This document shows positions 19,144 to 27,684 of a DNA stretch of 64,000 nt, piece by piece. The notes beneath the pieces were generated by a model, which was not told the DNA's origin, did no database searches, and was given only the letters and a program-made list of their open reading frames with translations. Source of the stretch: Nostoc sp. FACHB-892 (GTDB lineage Bacteria > Cyanobacteriota > Cyanobacteriia > Cyanobacteriales > Nostocaceae); assembly GCF_014698795.1 (NCBI RefSeq), contig NZ_JACJTR010000001.1, positions 1-64,000 on the forward strand, read 5' to 3'. Both the position numbers and the translations under genes were made by a program. Numbering within the stretch: position 1 is the stretch's first letter; every line of letters begins with the position of its first letter.

Positions 19144-19191
19144 AGCTATCTCAATCAATTATTGGAGGTAGATTAGTTTCATCACAACCAA

Positions 19192-19644
19192 TTAGCCAGC
19201 AGGCTGTTCTAAATTAACCTTGACAACTTTGTTTTTTTCTTGCTCAATTTTGGGCAGCGTCAAATTCAAAATGCCGTCTTTATAATCTGCGGTAACATTA
19301 GTATTTTGAATTCGAGCCGATAGAGGAATTACACGTTGAAATTTACCATACTGAAACTCACTCCTGGTAACACGTTTTTCCTCAGTTTGAGTTTGGACCT
19401 TGCGCTCTCCACTAATGTGAACAGCGTCTTGGGTGACTTGAATATCTAGGTCTTTAGCTTCCATTCCTGGCAGTTCTAGCTTGAGATAAATTGCATCATC
19501 AGTTTCGTGCAACTCAGCAGCAGGAACTCTGATAAAGCCTTTTTCAAACCGTGCAGATGGTACTCTGGTATCTCCAAGTAAGCCGTTGATGTGACGTTCT
19601 AAAGCGTTCAATTCTTGCCAGGGGTTGTAACGAACTAGTACCAT
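19192..19644 (-). CDS. Small heat shock protein (Hsp20/alpha-crystallin)
   Basis: The 150-residue protein begins MVLVRYNPWQELNALERHI, the usual start of cyanobacterial HspA proteins. It has an alpha-crystallin domain at about 40-140, including LKLELPGMEAKDLDIQVTQ, the KFQRVIPLS strand and the final DGILNLTLPK. Hsp20 oligomers bind unfolding proteins without ATP and in cyanobacteria also protect thylakoid membranes. The upstream in-frame ATG at 19659 is rejected because of this conserved start. No CIRCE inverted repeat was found in the 280 bp upstream, so HrcA control is not supported. A strong terminator follows the gene. Confidence 0.92.
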   Translation of the reverse strand: MVLVRYNPWQELNALERHINGLLGDTRVPSARFEKGFIRVPAAELHETDDAIYLKLELPGMEAKDLDIQVTQDAVHISGERKVQTQTEEKRVTRSEFQYGKFQRVIPLSARIQNTNVTADYKDGILNLTLPKIEQEKNKVVKVNLEQPAG

Positions 19645-19941
19645 AACTCTGTCTCGCATTAATTAGCTTTTGTTTAGTCGTTTTTGCACTTGCATTTGTG
19701 CTTATGTATTTATAATAAATATGCTTATAAATCCTGTAAATTCGGTTATTATCACCAAATAATTGATGATTACCGCACCAAATTAGGTAGAAAAAATTAC
19801 GGTTTACTCTAATTTATTGGTTCGGAAACCCGAATAATAACTATTAATATTAATAATAATCAACTACTAATCTGCCGTTGAAAAGAGCTATGAGTAGCTC
19901 ATCTGACACCTCCCAGGAAACCCCTGCCAGAACCCAAGCGG

Positions 19942-20631
19942 TTAGCGCTCAGAGGATGTTAATTGATATTCAATCCGCACTTGCTTAACGTCAATTTGCT
20001 CAGATTCTAAAAACACGAATTTTTCTACTTGCTGTAATCCCAAGCCTTCAAACTGTTTGAGTTCCGATTCTGATAATGGCCAAGGTGGGCCAGAGGGTTC
20101 AACTTCTGTATCTCGAACACGAGTAATCAGCAAAAGTGTGCCACCGGGAGCAACAATGGAAGCAATACAGGAGATAACCCAAGAACGCACATTCAACGGC
20201 AAAGCTTGAATATTACGACATTCAAAAACAAAGTCAAAAGCTTGATGCCATTGTGAGGGAATTGCTAACAAATCTGCAACTATATAGTTGACAGCCGAAT
20301 TGGGAAATCGCTCTTGACACCAAGCGATCGCTGTGGGAGAAATATCAAAAGCAGTTACCTCAAATCCTAGATGAGCTAAAGCTTCGGCATCATCTCCTAA
20401 GCCACAACCAATAACTAGCGCCTTTTGTCCAGAAGTGAACGGTTGATGATTTGTCAACCAATCTTGTAGATAAGGGTGAGAAGTTAACTTTGCCCAAGGA
20501 ATTTTTGCTGTATCACCTTTAGCTTCGGCATATAAAACTTCAAACCATGCCGATGGCTCTGAACTTTGTAAAGCTTTGGTAGCTAACTGTTTAACATAAA
20601 ATCGTAAATCTTCAGGTTGTTGTTCAAACAT
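19942..20631 (-). CDS. Class I SAM-dependent methyltransferase (thiopurine methyltransferase-like)
   Basis: The 229-residue protein has motif I as ALVIGCGLGDDAEAL (about 70-84). AFDISPTAIAWCQERFP holds the acidic ribose-binding position, and the post-motif ADLLAIPSQW precedes FDFVFECRNIQALP. The final strands carry APGGTLLLITRVR. This order fits the TPMT-like branch of Rossmann methyltransferases. The acceptor is unknown; family members act on thiols, selenium or small metabolites. It is a single minus-strand gene without functional neighbours. A dispersed repeat lies upstream at about 20690-20760. Confidence 0.82.
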   Translation of the reverse strand: MFEQQPEDLRFYVKQLATKALQSSEPSAWFEVLYAEAKGDTAKIPWAKLTSHPYLQDWLTNHQPFTSGQKALVIGCGLGDDAEALAHLGFEVTAFDISPTAIAWCQERFPNSAVNYIVADLLAIPSQWHQAFDFVFECRNIQALPLNVRSWVISCIASIVAPGGTLLLITRVRDTEVEPSGPPWPLSESELKQFEGLGLQQVEKFVFLESEQIDVKQVRIEYQLTSSER

Positions 20632-20928
20632 AAAAACTGACCTTTGGCTAAAAACTGGCGTAAACGTTGTGTGGCAATGCTATGTTTGCTACGCACCGCC
20701 GTAGGCATCGCTCCCATTCCTTAAATTCAAGCGTTCACGTAGTGGCTTGCAGAGAAGAAAGTTGAGTTTTTAAGTTTTCCTCTAATAATTTTTGCAGTAT
20801 GAATTAATACAAACATTTTATCTTTAATTATATTTTTCAAACCCACATTATCCTACTCCAGAAGATAGATACATTTTTGAAAAGTTGAAGCACACTTGTA
20901 AAAGCAACTTTAACTATTCAATAATGGT

Positions 20929-21867
20929 ATGACAATGTGGCTGAAATATGGTGTAAATGAAGAAGGTATCTTGATATGTATTGAAGATGTCAACAGGGGT
21001 AAGACTTCACTTAAGTGCCCTTACTGTAATAGTAATCTAACTGCTAAAAAAGGCAAGGTGAAAGAGCATCATTTTGCTCATAATGACCAAACCTGCCGCC
21101 CCATAGCTAACCGACAATTTCCAACTCTGCCACTCTACGACAATTTTAACGTTCAATTATCTGGCAAGGATTTGGCACAGTTGAAGTTGCTTTGGCAAGA
21201 GTACGGAGCCAAAAATTACCCTATTAGTTCCTACTTAGTTACTTCTGGTTTACTCAAAGCAGGAGTGTTAAGAAAAAACGTATACTTAACCCCACCTGAG
21301 TATGAATTTAGTGATTTGGGTAAAGTTCCTGTTGGAGCGCTAGAATTCAGACAATTCAACGATGTGCAGTCGCCCCTATTACTTAAAAAACTACTGAAGC
21401 TGGAGCTAGCTTTTAAACACGCCAAGCACAAAAACGCCCCAGATTTAGCATACAGACTTACTGATTTAAAACTGTATCGCGCTCAACTTCAACGTATTTT
21501 ATCTTGTACACTATATTTTTTAGAGATTGAAACTAATATTGGTACTCTGCATAAAATAGGAGTAACCCAAAGACCTGTTATCAAGCGAGTAGCAGAAGTA
21601 GAAATAGATTTACTTGCACATTACCAAACTGTTGCAATTAGGGTACTGGGAAGCTGGGAACATCGAGGTAATGTTGAATTATATTTCAAACATCGCTATC
21701 GAGATTTTAATCATCCTATCGGTAGTTTAACTGAATACTATAAATTTAATGCTGAGGATCTCAAAATTGTGCTGTGCGACTTGCAACAAATGCAACCTAA
21801 AATACTATCTCAAGATGAAATAGATATTCTTGAGGAGAATTCTAGCTTGATCGAAGTTGCTGTGTAG
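20929..21867 (+). CDS. CoiA-like zinc ribbon plus GIY-YIG-type domain protein
   Basis: The N-terminus has CPYC at residues 30-33 followed by KKGKVKEHHFAH and a further Cys56. This is the CoiA-type zinc-binding start that precedes nuclease domains. The C-terminal part (about 193-280) reads TLYFLEIETNIGTLHKIGVT, QRPVIKRVAEVEI and later GNVELYFKHRYRDF. It resembles the T5orf172/GIY-YIG nuclease branch, with Tyr near the start, KIG, Arg in RPVIKR and Glu in NVELYF. Such proteins usually cut or bind DNA. The middle 130 residues are unrecognised. The gene stands alone; a decayed gene follows it. The role (competence, mobile-element defence or other) is unknown. Confidence 0.65.
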   Translation: MTMWLKYGVNEEGILICIEDVNRGKTSLKCPYCNSNLTAKKGKVKEHHFAHNDQTCRPIANRQFPTLPLYDNFNVQLSGKDLAQLKLLWQEYGAKNYPISSYLVTSGLLKAGVLRKNVYLTPPEYEFSDLGKVPVGALEFRQFNDVQSPLLLKKLLKLELAFKHAKHKNAPDLAYRLTDLKLYRAQLQRILSCTLYFLEIETNIGTLHKIGVTQRPVIKRVAEVEIDLLAHYQTVAIRVLGSWEHRGNVELYFKHRYRDFNHPIGSLTEYYKFNAEDLKIVLCDLQQMQPKILSQDEIDILEENSSLIEVAV

Positions 21868-21929
21868 CCTTTATATCACATCGCAGCAAAATGCTGAATA
21901 ATTGGTAAGCGAAAGTACCTTTTGTATTG

Positions 21930-22210
21930 CTATCCCTCCAAATACTCTGCCACTGCTGCCAAATCTTCTATTGCTCGACTCAGGCGATTTGACAAAGCTT
22001 CGGCTACTTCTGGTTGAGTGCTGACGTTTAACGATGGACTGAAATTCGCTTACCTGGATCTTGCTTTCTTACCCAAACTAAAAATTTTTGCATTTGCGGC
22101 TCATTTTTGAGCTTGTCTAGAGTCTTAAGTTCAAGAACCAGCAGCTTATTATCGAATAATGCATGAAGGACTCCATATTTGCTTTTCATCCAATCAGTAA
22201 TCTCTAATTC
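21930..22210 (-). pseudogene. Frameshifted gene remnant
   Basis: On the minus strand, 22210 down to 22028 reads ELEITDWMKSKYGVLHALF and LLVLELKTLDKLKNEPQ before a TAA. A second frame from about 22048 to 21930 continues with STQPEVAEALSNRLSRAIED and ends LAAVAEYLEG plus stop. The two parts look like one protein C-terminus split by a frameshift near 22035-22050. There is no start codon region of quality upstream. I do not recognise the family. Confidence 0.5.
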
Positions 22211-22396
22211 TCAAATACCTACTTAACAAAAGTATTTAATTCTTATTAAAAATAATAATATTTTTAAAAAAACAATTTTTGTTTCATTTGTTTACATAAA
22301 TTGCATCACTCTATTGAGGTTTGTAAATAATTTGTATTTCTGGAAGGAATATTCCTTTAGACTGATCTTCAAGTGAAAAATGTGGGGATAAACACA

Positions 22397-22717
22397 ATGC
22401 ATTCGTTAAATATATTTTGTCACGAATTTGTAGTTGCTGTTTCCTGTGTAGCTTGCATTATTGGACTAGCGTTACTGTGGGACGGTAAGCAGCAAAAAAA
22501 TGATGTGGAAGAAACAGAGCAGATTTTATTTAGGATGAGCTTTACTTACTGGCTAGTTTACTGTGTAGCCTTTGGTATAGAAAAACTAGTTTTACCCGAC
22601 TGGGAATCTTTGCTCATGACTTTGAGAATAACTACGGCTCTGTCATATTTCCTAACTTTTTCTTGCATTGTTAGTTTGCCATTACACAAATTTGCAGTCC
22701 ACCGTGTTGAGGAATAG
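22397..22717 (+). CDS. Small membrane protein of unknown function (106 aa)
   Basis: ATG at 22397 has GGGGAT nine bases upstream and is preferred to the GTG at 22373. The protein has a hydrophobic stretch at about 9-28 (VVAVSCVACIIGLALLW), a short Lys/Glu-rich loop, and two further hydrophobic stretches (SFTYWLVYCVAFGI and TALSYFLTFSCIVSLPL). That gives three likely membrane helices. No family or catalytic motif was recognised. The AT-rich 150 bp upstream probably hold its promoter. Confidence 0.55.
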   Translation: MHSLNIFCHEFVVAVSCVACIIGLALLWDGKQQKNDVEETEQILFRMSFTYWLVYCVAFGIEKLVLPDWESLLMTLRITTALSYFLTFSCIVSLPLHKFAVHRVEE

Positions 22718-22751
22718 TCATGAAGCATGGGGAATTGGGAATTGGGCGTGA

Positions 22752-23096
22752 TTAAGATTTCATAGCGATCGCTAATGCCGTTTCCAATTCTGGCTGGGTC
22801 AAAGGGGTTAAAATAAACACCTCTTGTACTGTTTTCCCCTGCCGTGCAATTACTTTATAGCCGCCACGAATCGGTACTGAGACACGCAGTTGCATTTTCG
22901 GGCAATGACCTCTTGCCCGCCCAATCACTCCCGGCGTTACGGTTTGGATATGATCTTGCTGACAAAGACGTTCTAAAATTGGAATAAGGCCAGAAAGGTG
23001 TGTCGAGTGATTCCAAACCAGTCTGGCAGCTTTTTGTGTTCGCGTAGCGTCTCGTAGAGAAGCCGCTCCGAGAGAATCTGCGGTGGGTTTGCCCAT
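22752..23096 (-). CDS. DUF2103 family protein with repeat-derived N-terminus
   Basis: The 114-residue protein carries the DUF2103 signature of cyanobacteria, with RLVWNHSTHLSGLIPILERL and TPGVIGRARGHCPKMQLRV followed by GYKVIARQGKTVQEVFIL. The family is uncharacterised and has been suggested to bind metal through conserved His/Cys. Residues 6-20 (ADSLGAASLRDATRT) are encoded by a dispersed palindromic repeat (CGTAGCGTCTCGTAGAGAAG) that entered the frame without breaking it. The gene starts five bases after the clpS stop, so the two are probably co-transcribed. Confidence 0.8.
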   Translation of the reverse strand: MGKPTADSLGAASLRDATRTQKAARLVWNHSTHLSGLIPILERLCQQDHIQTVTPGVIGRARGHCPKMQLRVSVPIRGGYKVIARQGKTVQEVFILTPLTQPELETALAIAMKS

Positions 23097-23101
23097 AATA
23101 A

Positions 23102-23428
23102 TTAAGCTGCTTCTAGAGGTGCCATTGTCAAACCTGCTCGGCGCAGCTGCTGATGATAAAGTTCCGCAGGTTCTTGGGGGCCAACCCAGACGATCGCTTG
23201 ACCTTCATAGTGTACCTGATTAGTCAGATCCCACGCGCGATCGCCACTCATCCCTGGAATATATTTCATCAAACATTCAGCCACATGTTGGAATGTATTA
23301 AAATCATCGTTTAATACAATCACTTTATAATTTGGATAAGTCTTACGGGTAACTTGATCAGACTGTTTAGGAGCTACAGTTGGTGCTGTAGCCATCCCGT
23401 AAACATCTGCTGAAAGTGTCGTAACCAT
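23102..23428 (-). CDS. clpS: ATP-dependent Clp protease adaptor ClpS
   Basis: The core YKVIVLNDDFNTFQHVAECL followed by PGMSGDRAWDLTNQVHYEG and the tail LRRAGLTMAPLEAA are characteristic of ClpS. ClpS recognises N-end-rule substrates and hands them to the ClpC/ClpP protease. The NDDF loop and the residues that line the N-degron pocket are present. The start is uncertain: ATG at 23428 is used here; ATG at 23395 would give a length closer to other ClpS proteins, and the upstream TTG at 23443 has no ribosome site. It is upstream of the DUF2103 gene. An STRR-type repeat lies just upstream at 23485-23547. Confidence 0.92.
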   Translation of the reverse strand: MVTTLSADVYGMATAPTVAPKQSDQVTRKTYPNYKVIVLNDDFNTFQHVAECLMKYIPGMSGDRAWDLTNQVHYEGQAIVWVGPQEPAELYHQQLRRAGLTMAPLEAA

Positions 23429-23484
23429 ATAACAATTGGTCAAGAGGATTTGACAAAACTACACTATAAGTAACTAGTTTAGTC

Positions 23485-23547
23485 CATTGTCAGTTGTCCG
23501 TTGTCATTTGTCCTTTGTCATTTGTTAAGGACAAATGACCAATGACT
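23485..23547. repeat. Heptanucleotide STRR-type repeat ending in a hairpin
   Basis: Degenerate units TTGTCAT, TTGTCCG and TTGTCCT occur in tandem. The last part, GTCATTTGTTAAGGACAAATGAC, can fold on itself. It lies between clpS and the end of the FAD oxidoreductase gene and may end the latter's transcript. Confidence 0.65.
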
Positions 23548-23549
23548 AT

Positions 23550-25580
23550 TTACCGCCAATTATCCCAGTTTTCGTTAAAAATGGATGTGTCGGGGAAGGC
23601 TGTGGGGTTGCCATTTTGTTGCAAAAGCCGTTTGAGTGCTTCTAGCTGTGGCTCTTGTTTGGGTAAGTCATCGACTAGTTGGTAAGGTGCGATCGCATTT
23701 TTGATAGCAAAACTAGCAACAGTTCCCGCAGCCGCGCCAGCCGACCATTCAAAGGAATGGACTCGATAGGCAGCAGCAGCAATATGGCTAGTACCAATGC
23801 TTTTGCCTCCTACTAGCAAATTATCAATTTTCTGGGGAATCATTGCCCTCAGAGCAATTTGGAAGGGATAAGCAAGGCCCGCACCACGCCTTTCACCTGG
23901 ACGTTCTATATTACCAGGGGCTTCTGCGGGACTATTCAACATACAAGGATGGAAATCTATTGCATAGTGACCAATACCCACAGAATCGGGAAAGACGGTA
24001 GAACGAGTCCGCCGCATTGCTTTGTCTGGTGAAATCTGACCGCTAATTACAGATGTGGCTTCCAATCCAGCTAGCGCGGCTTTTAACTGCCGATACATAT
24101 CTGCTGGCAGAGTCTTAGAGTAATACTCATCATTGTAATCTCGGCGAGAAATATCAATTTCCCAAATAGTAAAACCTCCAGGTTGTCCCCAACTGGGGCG
24201 TCCAATAATGCGGCGTCCTTCTCGCATATAAGGGTATTTTGATAAGCCATGTACTGTCCCCATTGGCGAATCTAACCCGGAAACAAAACGGTTATTAGGT
24301 TGCTGCTGCTTTACACCTTCCCCCAATTGAGAATCTGTAGTTCCAGCTACCAACCAATGATAGAAAGAGATGGCATTTTCCTCACCTTTGCGGAGGGTTT
24401 CTGTTCGCAGTCCTCCCATCCAGCCTCCTGGTTTTAACTGCCCAGTCCCTTGTAACTGTTGGCGACTGTAAACTAAGTTATCCTTGGCTGTTCCGGGTCG
24501 GTAGTCGTTACCCCAAGTCCAGTTTTGCATAGAGATATCCCCTGGTGTAGCAGCAGTAAAACTTACACCGCCAAATTTTGTGGGTTTCCCTTTGTTTGGA
24601 CTCCAAATGCGACGATAAGTAAAAACTAAGTCAAAGTTAGCCAGTCGCTTTAATTCATAGCTGAAATATGGTGCGTATTGTGAATAGAATGGGGGCATCG
24701 TCTGCGGTTGCGGTTCCTTAGTTGCCTCCATTGCAAAGGTGTAGGTAAAGCCTTGAGGGCAATAAGGGTCATTGTTGGCGCTGGAAGAAGAAGGTTCCAG
24801 GTAGGAAAGAGCATCAATGCCTAATCGGTAAGGAACATCAGCTAATGCAATAATTTCTCCAGTTTCGCTAGCATCTACGACATACCACTTAGGAGCATCC
24901 CCCTTATCTGCCTTAGGGAGGAAACGGAGAATAGTTTTGGTAAATCGAGATGAGTTTTCGTAGCGATAAGCATCTTCAATAACTTGAGATAAAGTAAAAG
25001 TATTGAGGGGTGGTGCGCCTTTTGGTGGTTGATGTTGAATAGCGATCGCACCATTAATTATTTTGCCATCAGCAGCAATTTCCAAATCCTTAATTACCGT
25101 ATTGGGGAACCATTGCAACTTCCCTTTGCCTTGCTTCTCGGCATCTTTGAGCATCTGAACCAAAATGTTGTGAGCATCGCGGGGAAGAAAGCAAGAGTCA
25201 CTTACCCAACAGTCACCGGGGTTAAGTTCACCGTATTTGCGCCTAATGCGGTTTCGCAATTCTAGGTAGCCGCGAGAATAGAATTTGAGGGCACGCTGAG
25301 TTGGACGTTCGTCTAACGCAGATGTCCCTTGAGAAGAAATTTGTCCTCCTAGCCAGTCGGTAATTTCCGTGAGGCAAACCGTTCGTCCGGCTAGTAACCC
25401 CTCGTAAGCTGTGGCGGCACCGGATAGTCCACCACCCACAACTAAAATCTCGCAGTTGACGCTTTTATCTGGGGTTCTGGGTACTGTGGCGATCGCGGAA
25501 TCAAATGCAAATAAGGTAGATATGAAATTGAGACTGATCAGCGATGCCAAGCTATAAGCTACTTTGTGTCTGCGCTTCAT
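23550..25580 (-). CDS. Secreted FAD-dependent oxidoreductase
   Basis: From the ATG at 25580 the 676-residue protein starts MKRRHKVAYSLASLISL, a signal peptide to about residue 32. A classical FAD dinucleotide fold follows: ILVVGGGLSGAATAYEGL (about 45-62) with EITDWLGGQISSQG. Near the C-terminus, DNLLVGGKSIGTSHIAAAAY forms the second FAD contact. This matches the FAD-dependent oxidoreductase family (PF12831-like) found as exported proteins in cyanobacteria. It would act in the periplasm or lumen. The substrate is unknown. The gene is solitary; a repeat hairpin follows its stop. Confidence 0.85.
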   Translation of the reverse strand: MKRRHKVAYSLASLISLNFISTLFAFDSAIATVPRTPDKSVNCEILVVGGGLSGAATAYEGLLAGRTVCLTEITDWLGGQISSQGTSALDERPTQRALKFYSRGYLELRNRIRRKYGELNPGDCWVSDSCFLPRDAHNILVQMLKDAEKQGKGKLQWFPNTVIKDLEIAADGKIINGAIAIQHQPPKGAPPLNTFTLSQVIEDAYRYENSSRFTKTILRFLPKADKGDAPKWYVVDASETGEIIALADVPYRLGIDALSYLEPSSSSANNDPYCPQGFTYTFAMEATKEPQPQTMPPFYSQYAPYFSYELKRLANFDLVFTYRRIWSPNKGKPTKFGGVSFTAATPGDISMQNWTWGNDYRPGTAKDNLVYSRQQLQGTGQLKPGGWMGGLRTETLRKGEENAISFYHWLVAGTTDSQLGEGVKQQQPNNRFVSGLDSPMGTVHGLSKYPYMREGRRIIGRPSWGQPGGFTIWEIDISRRDYNDEYYSKTLPADMYRQLKAALAGLEATSVISGQISPDKAMRRTRSTVFPDSVGIGHYAIDFHPCMLNSPAEAPGNIERPGERRGAGLAYPFQIALRAMIPQKIDNLLVGGKSIGTSHIAAAAYRVHSFEWSAGAAAGTVASFAIKNAIAPYQLVDDLPKQEPQLEALKRLLQQNGNPTAFPDTSIFNENWDNWR

Positions 25581-25809
25581 CGTAAAAAAAAACACTCCAA
25601 ATCCTGTGTCACCTTGTAGAAGGTAGCATCCAAGAAATGATTATCACAAGCGATTCTTCACAATGTAATCTACACGATATAGCGCGGTATTAAAGGTTTT
25701 GAAGGAAATAGCATACTCAAACAGCTGAAAATCTTAATAAAATTAAGTATGAGCGCCTGGTTCAATTCTCACTTCAGCTAATTTTTGAATATGAGTGGCA
25801 TTCAGCTAT

Positions 25810-26700
25810 TCACTTAATCAGAGTCTCATTTAGTTTAAGCAGCCATTGATAACATGGCTCATCAATTGGAGCAATCTCCCTGCGTTGCTGCGCTAAAGAT
25901 TCTGTGTAAGCTATGAGCCAAGCAGAAGCAAGTTCTTGTTCAGTTGCAACCTCTTCTGTTAATGTACGAGAAAACTGTAGTTCTACCCATTCCTCAAAAG
26001 TAAGTATTTCAAGGGATATTCCAAATATTTCTTCAATTTCATGACATCTAGGCACAAGTTCATCAATACGTTCAGCTTCAAGACTTGTAACGAAACCAGC
26101 CTTTTTAACAGCGGGATGTATTTCCATTTCTTGCCAAGCTTCTCCTCCATTAGCACCAGTAATCCCATATACATTTTCAAATAGAAATCCTTTAGGCTTA
26201 AGTAGATTCAGAATACGAACATATTCTTGAAAGAGTGTACCTCTAACATCAGTTGTTCCAGACACTCCAGCCGCCCTACGTCCGGCAGCAGAGAAAGTTT
26301 GACAAGGAGGGCCTCCAATAATAAAATCTACTGTCAGATGAGGTTCAGGTAAATACTTTCTAATATCAATACATATAGGTTCAGAGCCTTCTAGCCATTT
26401 ATCTGGTAAGGAATTTATTTTTAAAGTCTGAACATACTTGGCTTCAAGTTCTACCATTTGAATGATTTCAAAGCCAGCATCATGAAATCCAATGTCTAAC
26501 CCACCACCACCAGAAAATAAACTAAGTGTTTTAATGGGAGTATGTCCTTGTTGGATCAGCCATTGGCGGAGAGATTTACCAAAATTATCAGTCCATGCTG
26601 GTTCTTGCCTCACTGCAAGAATGGTTAAAATATTCTGGAACCAATTTGTATTTGTTGGCTCGGAGCTAGACACATCAGAGAAAAGAGACAACTGTTGCAT
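25810..26700 (-). CDS. DNA (cytosine-5) methyltransferase, C-terminally abnormal
   Basis: Motif I (TLSLFSGGGGLDIGF), the catalytic loop GGPPCQTFSAAGRR (Cys133 from this start) and ENVYGITGANGG (motif VI) are intact. The protein should therefore bind SAM and form the covalent cytosine intermediate. After about residue 190 the expected motif VIII, target-recognition domain and motifs IX-X are missing. Instead there are about 105 residues (LVPRCHEIEEIFGISLEIL, LASAWLIAYTESLAQQRRE) of another origin. These might be the tail of a partner protein such as a restriction enzyme joined by deletion. The ATG at 26700 (MQQLSLFSD) is chosen over 26739; neither has a good ribosome site. It is probably inactive or of altered specificity. 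No restriction gene is adjacent. Confidence 0.75.
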   Translation of the reverse strand: MQQLSLFSDVSSSEPTNTNWFQNILTILAVRQEPAWTDNFGKSLRQWLIQQGHTPIKTLSLFSGGGGLDIGFHDAGFEIIQMVELEAKYVQTLKINSLPDKWLEGSEPICIDIRKYLPEPHLTVDFIIGGPPCQTFSAAGRRAAGVSGTTDVRGTLFQEYVRILNLLKPKGFLFENVYGITGANGGEAWQEMEIHPAVKKAGFVTSLEAERIDELVPRCHEIEEIFGISLEILTFEEWVELQFSRTLTEEVATEQELASAWLIAYTESLAQQRREIAPIDEPCYQWLLKLNETLIK

Positions 26701-26739
26701 TACGTAATCTAAAATATAGCCTTTGGAGATTGTGTACAA

Positions 26740-27297
26740 TATTCTTTAGTGAAACAAAGGGGTTAAAGGCTAGAGACTAAAGTAGTGTATTCTATCCATC
26801 AAAAAACCGCTATAGATGCTAGAGATACAAGGGCTGAGGGGCTAAAGCATAGGTTGGGCTTATTGAGAGATTGATGTGTTGCAAAGATTCTTGGAAATGG
26901 TAAATTGTCTGTTTCTCGTGCGAAAATCCCCTAAGTTGTCTCAAGGTCGGGAACTTCTGCACGGTACTAGCTTCTTTCCAAGCGGCTGCGATCGCGCGTC
27001 AGGAAAGCGTCACTCAAAAAAATGATTTTAGGCTTTTTTCTGTTTTCTTCACCACACTCTTACGCTATCGCTCCGCTTCGATTAATACAGATGTGGGCCG
27101 TTCGCCCACTTCCGTTAGTACATCCGCTGCAAATTTTGTAAGTTGTATCCATTTCACTGAAATGTTTTAAGATAATTGCGATTGCAACGTAACTGTAAAA
27201 AATCTGCCCAAGTCTAAATCCTACCCAAAAGGTTAACTATGTACTAAAACGTTTTGCTCAATCGATATATGGTGATTTCGTCTCTTTTCCTGAAATT
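26740..27297. other. Spacer without a gene
   Basis: Around 26980-27130 lie dispersed repeat fragments (TCGCTCCGCTTCGATTA, GGGCCGTTCGCCCACTTCC with a short stem). No coding frame of quality is present. Confidence 0.5.
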
Positions 27298-27337
27298 AAA
27301 AACTGCTCTTGCTAAAAGTAGACAAGAGCAGTTTTTA
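27298..27337 (-). terminator. Rho-independent terminator of the 107-aa membrane protein gene
   Basis: A 13-bp stem AAAACTGCTCTTG / CAAGAGCAGTTTT with an 11-base loop lies 24 bp beyond the minus-strand stop. T-runs occur on both sides, so it may work in both directions. Confidence 0.85.
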
Positions 27338-27360
27338 ATAGCAAAGCCCAAAATAAAAAT

Positions 27361-27684
27361 TTAAGCATCTTCAAGCTCAAATTGAGCAACCGTAACCGCG
27401 TTAAAAGCGAAAGCCAAAACTAATGGCATCGGTGACTGAAACCAAAAGGTAAAAAGAACAGCTACGATTGTGCCAATTACTGCGGACATCGACCACAACC
27501 GTTCTTCAAAAGTCAATCCCTTTTCGGCTTTAATCACTCTGAGAACGTGAACTGGAATTGGTTCCGGCATTACCCCACCCGGAGGGAAAGCCCAGAAGTT
27601 GTTACGTCGCTCGACAAATAAATCTGTCCAGCCATTTTCTTGGCACCATGCCTCAATCCATTGAAGTGAGTAATGATTCATCAT
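27361..27684 (-). CDS. Conserved cyanobacterial membrane protein (107 aa)
   Basis: The first 45 residues are soluble and Trp-rich (YSLQWIEAWCQENGWTDLF). Two adjacent membrane helices follow (SMSAVIGTIVAVLFTFWF and PLVLAFAFNAVTVAQF), ending in an acidic tail LEDA. The combination resembles small conserved proteins restricted to cyanobacteria whose role is unknown. Two ATGs are in tandem at the start. A strong terminator follows, and the gene is a single unit. Confidence 0.7.
   Translation of the reverse strand: MMNHYSLQWIEAWCQENGWTDLFVERRNNFWAFPPGGVMPEPIPVHVLRVIKAEKGLTFEERLWSMSAVIGTIVAVLFTFWFQSPMPLVLAFAFNAVTVAQFELEDA

Noticed and set aside
19645-19941. CIRCE element upstream of hsp20
   Set aside because: No TTAGCACTC-N9-GAGTGCTAA-like inverted repeat was found.
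21904-22054. GGTAAGCGAA/TTCGCTTACC pair as ends of an inserted element
   Set aside because: The right part of the decayed gene reads straight through this interval in coding-like fashion and no target duplication is seen; the inverted 10-mer may be chance.
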